DNA of 9,712 bases from assembly GCA_021806765.1 (NCBI GenBank), contig JAJZQR010000200.1, forward strand, positions 1 to 9,712, read 5' to 3'. Below the pieces are notes generated by a model. That model made no database searches, had not been told where the DNA came from, and was given only the letters and a program-made list of their open reading frames with translations. The position numbers and the translations under genes were made by a program. Positions within the stretch are counted from its first letter, which is position 1. Each line of letters begins with the position of its first letter. Shown in pieces: positions 6,431 through 9,712 of this stretch. Origin of the DNA: Chloroflexota bacterium (GTDB lineage Bacteria; Chloroflexota; UBA6077).

Positions 6431-6519
6431 TGTAGCCGCAGGCTTCAGCCTGCGCGTTCCTCGTGGTGAGGCCATGCTATCGCACCGAGTGACGCGCACC
6501 CATAAAGGGTGCGGCTACA
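6431..6519. repeat. REPIN-like element, copy 2
   Basis: An 89-bp element with the same ends as the copy at 2241-2331: TGTAGCCGCA at the left, TGCGGCTACA at the right, and the same two hairpins (CGCAGGCT-TC-AGCCTGCG and CGCACCC-ATAAA-GGGTGCG). The outer 20-25 bases at each end are identical between the copies, while the centres differ in sequence and by two bases in length. Both copies have the same orientation. It lies between the sugar-phosphate transferase and the second GT4 gene. No target duplication is seen. Confidence 0.85.
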
Positions 6520-6541
6520 TTTGTTGCTGGATTTCTGCAGG

Positions 6542-6591
6542 ACGGCGGGGCACAGGCGTGACGCTGCACCCGCTCGCGTTACGCGCCCTAC
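6542..6591 (-). repeat. Possible degenerate GTAG-headed REP-like unit
   Basis: On the minus strand a GTAG (6588-6591) is followed by GGCGCGTAACGCG, which holds the small palindrome CGCG-TAA-CGCG. Next come GGGTGCAG and CTGTGCCC, which pair over eight positions using two G-U pairs. The layout recalls the REP units next to it but the sequence is different. It may be a diverged REP family or chance. Confidence 0.35.
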
Positions 6592-6618
6592 ATCTGATAC
6601 AACGTTGAATTGAAGGGA

Positions 6619-8127
6619 TCAGAACGCTCCGCCGCCCGATAGGACGGCCGGGACGGTGCGCAGCATGATACTGAGGTCCATCCCCAGGGACCAGTTCTCG
6701 ATGTAGTATATGTCCAGCATGACCATCTCGTCGAAGGGTATCTCGCTCCGGCCGCTCACCTGCCACAGGCCGGTGAGACCCGGCGCGACCTCCAACCGCC
6801 GCAGGTGCCAGTCCTCGTACTTCTCCACCTCGTTGGGCAGGGGCGGGCGGGGTCCCACCAGGCTCATCTCACCCTTCAGCACGTTGATTAGCTGGGGGAA
6901 CTCATCGATGCTGGTGCGGCGCAGCAGTCTGCCGGCCCTCGTTATCCTGGGATCGTCGCGGATCTTGAAGAGGGGGCCCGAGGCCTCGTTCAGCTCCCAC
7001 AGCTGATTCAGCTGCTGCTCGGCATCCCGGCGCATCGAGCGGAACTTGTAGAGGGTGAAGGGCTGGCCGTCCCTGCCGACCCGGGTCTGGCGAAACAGGA
7101 CGGGGCCGGCGGAGTCCAGCTTGATGGCCAGGGCGACCACCAGGAGGAGTGGGGAGAGCAGGGTCAGGACTCCCACCGACACGACCACGTCCAGCCCCCG
7201 CTTGATCAGCAGGTTCCAGCCCTGGATCTTCGACTCGCTCACGGCGATCAGGGGGATCCCGTTGACGTTGTCCACGTCCACCCGGTTGAGCCGTAGCTGG
7301 TAGAGATCGGGCACCACCCGGAAGCTGACCCCCTTCCGCTGGCAATGGTCCATGATGCGCAGCATCTGGTCGTGGGAGGCCGCGGGCAGGGCGATGACGA
7401 TCTCGTCCACCTGCAGGTCGTTGACGATGATAGGGATGTCCTTGACCGTTCCGAGACAGCGGAAACGGCCGAAGTCGTCGCTCTCTTCCAGGTCCACGAA
7501 GCCGATCACCTGAGCGGCGGCGCTCCGCTCGGTGGCGATGCTGTGCATGATGCGGCGGCCCAGTCCGTTGTTGCCGCCTACTACCAACACCCGTTTGACG
7601 CCAACCCCTTGCTTCCGGAGACCCATGGCCAGCAACCGGTGGAGGGTTCGGGCCACGCCGACGAAGAGGACGGCCAGCAGCCAGAGGTAGATGAAGAGGG
7701 CGCGAGAGGAGGCGGGATATCGGGCCATGGAGACACCGGCGAACAGCAGCATGACGCCGACGCTGGTGGCGTTCAGCACCGAGGAGAGTTCGCCGACCCA
7801 GGAACCGCGGCGTGGCAGCCGGTACATCCCCTTCAGCACGTAGGTGATCAATAGGATGCCGGTCATGGCTGCTTGAATGGGGATGTAGTCCGGATAGGAG
7901 ACGTCGAACTCCCCCGGGATCTCTCCTCCGACCTGCAGGTTGTAGCGGAGGAAGTAGGCCACCAGGAAGGAGAGGTTGAGGGCGAGGAGGTCCCCCGCGG
8001 CGAGGATGGCATCCAGTGAGACCGTCAGGAAGGCTTCTATCCGGCGAGGCCCGGGCGGAGCCGGTGGGACCGCTGTGGATTGAGGGCTGTTCTTGTCTGC
8101 GACCTTCACTCGACCGTCTCTATCCAT
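6619..8127 (-). CDS. Polyprenyl-phosphate sugar-1-phosphate transferase (WbaP/exopolysaccharide priming enzyme)
   Basis: This is the likely initiating enzyme: it transfers a hexose-1-phosphate from a nucleotide sugar to undecaprenyl phosphate at the membrane. Seen in 502 residues: four N-terminal helices (about 37-61, 83-101, 118-134, 143-165), a Rossmann-like CoA-binding domain with VVGGNNGLG (182-190), a membrane re-entrant helix at about 312-335, and a full bacterial sugar transferase domain. That domain has FRQTRVGRDGQPFTLYKFRS (345-364), DDPRITRAGRLLRRTSIDEF (391-410), MSLVGPRP (421-428) and GLTGLWQVSGR (450-460). The length and five-helix design fit the large WbaP-type enzymes. The start is uncertain: the ATG at 8127 lacks a Shine-Dalgarno and sits four bases beyond a hairpin repeat, and a GTG at 8109 is an alternative. 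An extension to 8187 is repeat sequence. The hexose (glucose or galactose) cannot be decided. Confidence 0.94.
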   Translation of the reverse strand: MDRDGRVKVADKNSPQSTAVPPAPPGPRRIEAFLTVSLDAILAAGDLLALNLSFLVAYFLRYNLQVGGEIPGEFDVSYPDYIPIQAAMTGILLITYVLKGMYRLPRRGSWVGELSSVLNATSVGVMLLFAGVSMARYPASSRALFIYLWLLAVLFVGVARTLHRLLAMGLRKQGVGVKRVLVVGGNNGLGRRIMHSIATERSAAAQVIGFVDLEESDDFGRFRCLGTVKDIPIIVNDLQVDEIVIALPAASHDQMLRIMDHCQRKGVSFRVVPDLYQLRLNRVDVDNVNGIPLIAVSESKIQGWNLLIKRGLDVVVSVGVLTLLSPLLLVVALAIKLDSAGPVLFRQTRVGRDGQPFTLYKFRSMRRDAEQQLNQLWELNEASGPLFKIRDDPRITRAGRLLRRTSIDEFPQLINVLKGEMSLVGPRPPLPNEVEKYEDWHLRRLEVAPGLTGLWQVSGRSEIPFDEMVMLDIYYIENWSLGMDLSIMLRTVPAVLSGGGAF

Positions 8128-8131
8128 TCTA

Positions 8132-8195
8132 AGTGCTGAGTGCTGAGTGCTAGGTGCTCGGTATCGTGAGCACTCAGCACCGAGCACTCAGCACT
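8132..8195. repeat. Hairpin built of heptad repeats (4 + 4 units)
   Basis: The left arm (8132-8159) is four seven-base units: agtgctg, agtgctg, agtgcta, ggtgctc. The right arm (8168-8195) is the complementary series gagcact, cagcacc, gagcact, cagcact. The 28-base arms match at 24 positions when one is reverse-complemented, with an eight-base loop at 8160-8167. The element fills most of the 84-base gap between the first GT4 gene and the sugar-phosphate transferase and ends four bases from the assigned ATG. No U-run follows on either strand. A decayed relative lies at 707-761. Confidence 0.8.
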
Positions 8196-8211
8196 ACCTC
8201 ATTTCGGCTCT

Positions 8212-9357
8212 CTACTTGTCTAGCACCGCGTGGTATGCCCTCAGGGTCGCGGCCGCGGTCTCCTTCCAGGAGAAGTGCGCGGCCTGTCGTGGCCCTTCGG
8301 TCTTCAGCCGAAGCTGCAACGAGGCATCCCCTAGCACCATGGCAATCGCGTCCGCCAGGGCATCCACGTTCAGGGGATCTACGGTGAGGGCGGCTTCTCC
8401 CACCACTTCCGGCAAGGACGATACCGAGGAGGTGATCACCGCCGTTCCGCACGCCATCGCCTCCAGGGGGGGCAGCCCAAAACCCTCATAAAGAGAAGGG
8501 TAGATGAAGATATCGGCGCAATTATACCACAGTGGAAGCTCATCGTAGGGGATGTAGCTGGTGAAAACGACCTCGTCCTCCAGCCCCAGCTCGTGCACCC
8601 GTGCGAAGATCCGCTCGTACAGCCATCCCTTGGCCCCCCCCAGCACCAGTTTATGGGGGATCCGGTGGCTCCGCCGGGCTCGGGCGTATGCCTCCACCAA
8701 CCTCTCGACGTTCTTGCGAGGCTCCAGGGTTCCCAGGTAGAGGAGGAACCTTTCCGGCAGTCCCCGCTCCGCCCGGAAGCGAGATAGGAGGCCCTGGTCC
8801 TCCTGGGGCCTGAACTGGGGATCGACGCCCAGGTAGGTCACCTGGACCTTCTCAGGGGGGACCCCCAGGAAGCGGATCACGTCCTGCCTGGTGCTCTCCG
8901 AGATGGTGAGGATTCGGTCGCATCTCCTGGCGGTGATCCTCGCCATGGTGGACAGGTACGACCGGTTCCACCGGTTGAAGCTCTCAGGCATTCGCAGGAA
9001 GGAGAGGTCCAGCATGGTCACCACGGACCTGGTCGGGCAGATCAGGGGCTGGACGTAGCTGGTGGAGTGGAGCAGGTCCAGCCGCTCTCCCAGGACGGTC
9101 GGTGGTTGGAGCAACTGCTCCCAGGCGATCCGAACCTGGGGCTTCCAGGTGGGAAGGGAGGACTGTTTCACCCGAAAGTGGGGTGTGGGCGCCAGTTCGG
9201 CGGGAAGGGTCCAGCGGCCGGTGAAGGCCACCAACTGATCTTCTTCCGAGGCCAGGAGACGCAGGTGGGCCAGTAGCTGATGGATGTATCGGCTGATGCC
9301 CGCGGCCCGGTACGAGTTGGAGAGGTAGAGCAGTTGGGCGTTGATGCCGGCGCGCAA
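8212..9357 (-). CDS. GT4-family glycosyltransferase (MtfB-like), first gene of the visible operon
   Basis: This is a cytosolic GT-B glycosyltransferase, expected to build the lipid-linked oligosaccharide from a nucleotide sugar, often GDP-mannose in this subgroup (inference). Seen in 381 residues: RAGINAQLL at the start, AGISRYIHQLL (19-29) with the N-terminal glycine loop, HSTSYV (97-102), TISESTRQDV (151-160), YLGTLEPRKN (207-216) opening the donor domain and EGFGLPPLE (291-299), the EX7E signature. The start chosen is TTG at 9355-9357, with GGAGG at 9364-9368 six bases before it. This gives the usual short N-terminus of the family. A GTG at 9387 would add ten residues and put the GGAGG inside the gene. 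It is followed after 16 bases by a heptad hairpin, so coupling with the next gene is loose. Confidence 0.92.
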   Translation of the reverse strand: MRAGINAQLLYLSNSYRAAGISRYIHQLLAHLRLLASEEDQLVAFTGRWTLPAELAPTPHFRVKQSSLPTWKPQVRIAWEQLLQPPTVLGERLDLLHSTSYVQPLICPTRSVVTMLDLSFLRMPESFNRWNRSYLSTMARITARRCDRILTISESTRQDVIRFLGVPPEKVQVTYLGVDPQFRPQEDQGLLSRFRAERGLPERFLLYLGTLEPRKNVERLVEAYARARRSHRIPHKLVLGGAKGWLYERIFARVHELGLEDEVVFTSYIPYDELPLWYNCADIFIYPSLYEGFGLPPLEAMACGTAVITSSVSSLPEVVGEAALTVDPLNVDALADAIAMVLGDASLQLRLKTEGPRQAAHFSWKETAAATLRAYHAVLDK

Positions 9358-9363
9358 GGGGAC

Positions 9364-9368
9364 CCTCC
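9364..9368 (-). promoter_or_regulatory. Ribosome binding site deciding the TTG start of the first GT4 gene
   Basis: GGAGG on the minus strand, six bases before TTG (9355-9357). It supports the shorter reading over the GTG at 9387. Confidence 0.65.
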
Positions 9369-9387
9369 GGTTGAAGCTGCGGCGCAC

Positions 9388-9396
9388 AGTCTACCA
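9388..9396 (-). promoter_or_regulatory. Weak candidate extended -10 promoter
   Basis: The minus strand reads TGGTAGACT, which resembles an extended -10 (TG, one base, TANACT). No matching -35 is seen; the -35 position falls in the octad hairpin. If used, it would give a leader of about 24 bases before the TTG start and exclude the GTG start. The support is weak. Confidence 0.2.
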
Positions 9397-9403
9397 CAAC
9401 TTT

Positions 9404-9482
9404 CGGACGCGGGGACGCGGAGAGGGGGAGAGGCGGGGAGGAGTTGCCATCTCTTCTCCGTGTCCCCGTGTCTCCGCGTCCG
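9404..9482. repeat. Hairpin built of eight-base repeats
   Basis: The outer ends are a perfect 9-bp inverted repeat, CGGACGCGG (9404-9412) and CCGCGTCCG (9474-9482). Inside, each arm steps in eight-base units of the form RGACRCGG: ggacgcgg, ggacgcgg, agaggggg, aggggcgg-like on the left, and on the reverse complement of the right arm ggacgcgg, agacacgg, ggacacgg. The design parallels the heptad hairpin at 8132-8195 with a different unit. It lies 47 bases upstream of the first GT4 gene and directly abuts the MITE-like insertion. Confidence 0.7.
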
Positions 9483-9490
9483 AGCATCCA

Positions 9491-9579
9491 CTGAAATTGC
9501 ACCATAAGGGAGCGTCTTGGCGACGGCCGCAGGAAGGAATCCCTTATCAAGCCCGCTTCCCCTTATGGTGCAATCTCAG
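9491..9579. mobile_element. MITE-like element with terminal inverted repeats and flanking direct repeat
   Basis: The 89-bp element ends in 20-base terminal inverted repeats that match at 19 positions (9491-9510 and 9560-9579). Fifteen of these are a continuous perfect run, ATTGCACCATAAGGG (9496-9510) and its complement (9560-9574). GAGCATCC occurs directly on both sides (9482-9489 and 9580-9587). With the next base (A or G) this makes a 9-base target duplication with one difference. There is no coding capacity, so it would depend on a transposase elsewhere. The duplication length fits several DDE insertion-sequence families; which one cannot be told here. Confidence 0.75.
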
Positions 9580-9587
9580 GAGCATCC

Positions 9588-9660
9588 GGGCTTGCGCAGC
9601 GGATGAAGGGGGATAGGACCAACCCCAGGAAGTGAAGAGGGCCAACCCCATGCATGAGGA
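9588..9660. other. Gene-free region upstream of the operon
   Basis: From 9358 to the window end no credible gene is seen. That 355-base stretch holds the octad hairpin, the MITE-like element, this spacer and a terminator-like hairpin. Within the spacer, two direct copies of CCAACCCCA (9619-9627 and 9642-9650) lie 23 bases apart, about two helical turns. They could be a regulator site, but the pattern is short. No strong promoter is recognisable on either strand. Confidence 0.4.
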
Positions 9661-9688
9661 GGCTGCTGCCGAAGGGTAGCAGCCTTTT
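9661..9688 (+). terminator. Intrinsic terminator-like hairpin, plus strand
   Basis: GGCTGCTGCC (9661-9670), loop GAAG, GGTAGCAGCC (9675-9684), then TTTT. The stem is ten pairs with one G-U in the plus-strand RNA. In minus-strand RNA that pair becomes an A-C mismatch and no U-run follows, so the plus strand is the likely orientation. No plus-strand gene ends just before it. It may therefore end a leader RNA of a gene to the right, or a short untranslated transcript. Confidence 0.55.
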
Positions 9689-9712
9689 GGCGTGGCGGGC
9701 ACGGAAAACGAT

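Noticed and set aside
8132..8195. CRISPR-like array from the repeated AGTGCT units
   Set aside because: Units are seven bases, contiguous and arranged as an inverted pair with no spacers; no cas genes are present.
8147..8491. Small plus-strand gene starting in the heptad repeat
   Set aside because: Its first residues are repeat translation and the rest is antisense to the first GT4 gene, with no ribosome site or known motif.
1..9712. tRNA, rRNA or recognised riboswitch
   Set aside because: I saw no cloverleaf with a TTCRANYC arm, no rRNA motif and no riboswitch core I could identify; the hairpins present are repeats or terminator-like.

Overview
This window looks like part of an exopolysaccharide or capsule locus from a GC-rich bacterium. 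The export-control genes are of the Gram-positive type: small Wzz-like adaptors, a separate BY-kinase and a PHP-family CpsB phosphatase. Together with short hairpin repeats between genes, this suggests a monoderm-like lineage such as Chloroflexota. That placement is inference; no rRNA or other marker gene is present.

All eight protein genes are on the minus strand, so the operon reads from right to left. The order is: GT4 glycosyltransferase (9357-8212), polyprenyl-phosphate sugar-1-phosphate transferase (8127-6619), second GT4 glycosyltransferase (6409-5285), GT-C multi-membrane glycosyltransferase (5288-3729), Wzz-like adaptor 1 (3725-3042), Wzz-like adaptor 2 (2987-2340), BY-kinase (2210-1533), CpsB phosphatase (1536-754) and an RmlA-like nucleotidyltransferase (685 to beyond the left edge). 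The working model is that the sugar-1-phosphate transferase primes the lipid carrier, the glycosyltransferases extend the unit, the adaptors with kinase and phosphatase control chain length and export, and the nucleotidyltransferase supplies an activated sugar. No flippase or polymerase is in view.

Two gene blocks are tightly coupled: GT4 / GT-C / Wzz-1 (TTGA overlap, then a 3-base gap) and kinase / CpsB (ATGA overlap). Every other junction carries an inverted repeat. Two are REPIN-like elements with GTAG heads (2241-2331 and 6431-6519). One is a hairpin of seven-base units (8132-8195), with a decayed relative at 707-761. One is a perfect 10-bp inverted repeat between the Wzz genes (3008-3034). 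Upstream of the first gene lie a hairpin of eight-base units (9404-9482) and an 89-bp MITE-like element with 20-base terminal inverted repeats and a flanking direct repeat (9482-9588).

The repeats also create false N-terminal extensions on three genes, so start codons were reassigned from Shine-Dalgarno positions and family start patterns. Five of the eight starts are probably GTG or TTG. The right end holds a plus-strand terminator-like hairpin and no recognisable gene.
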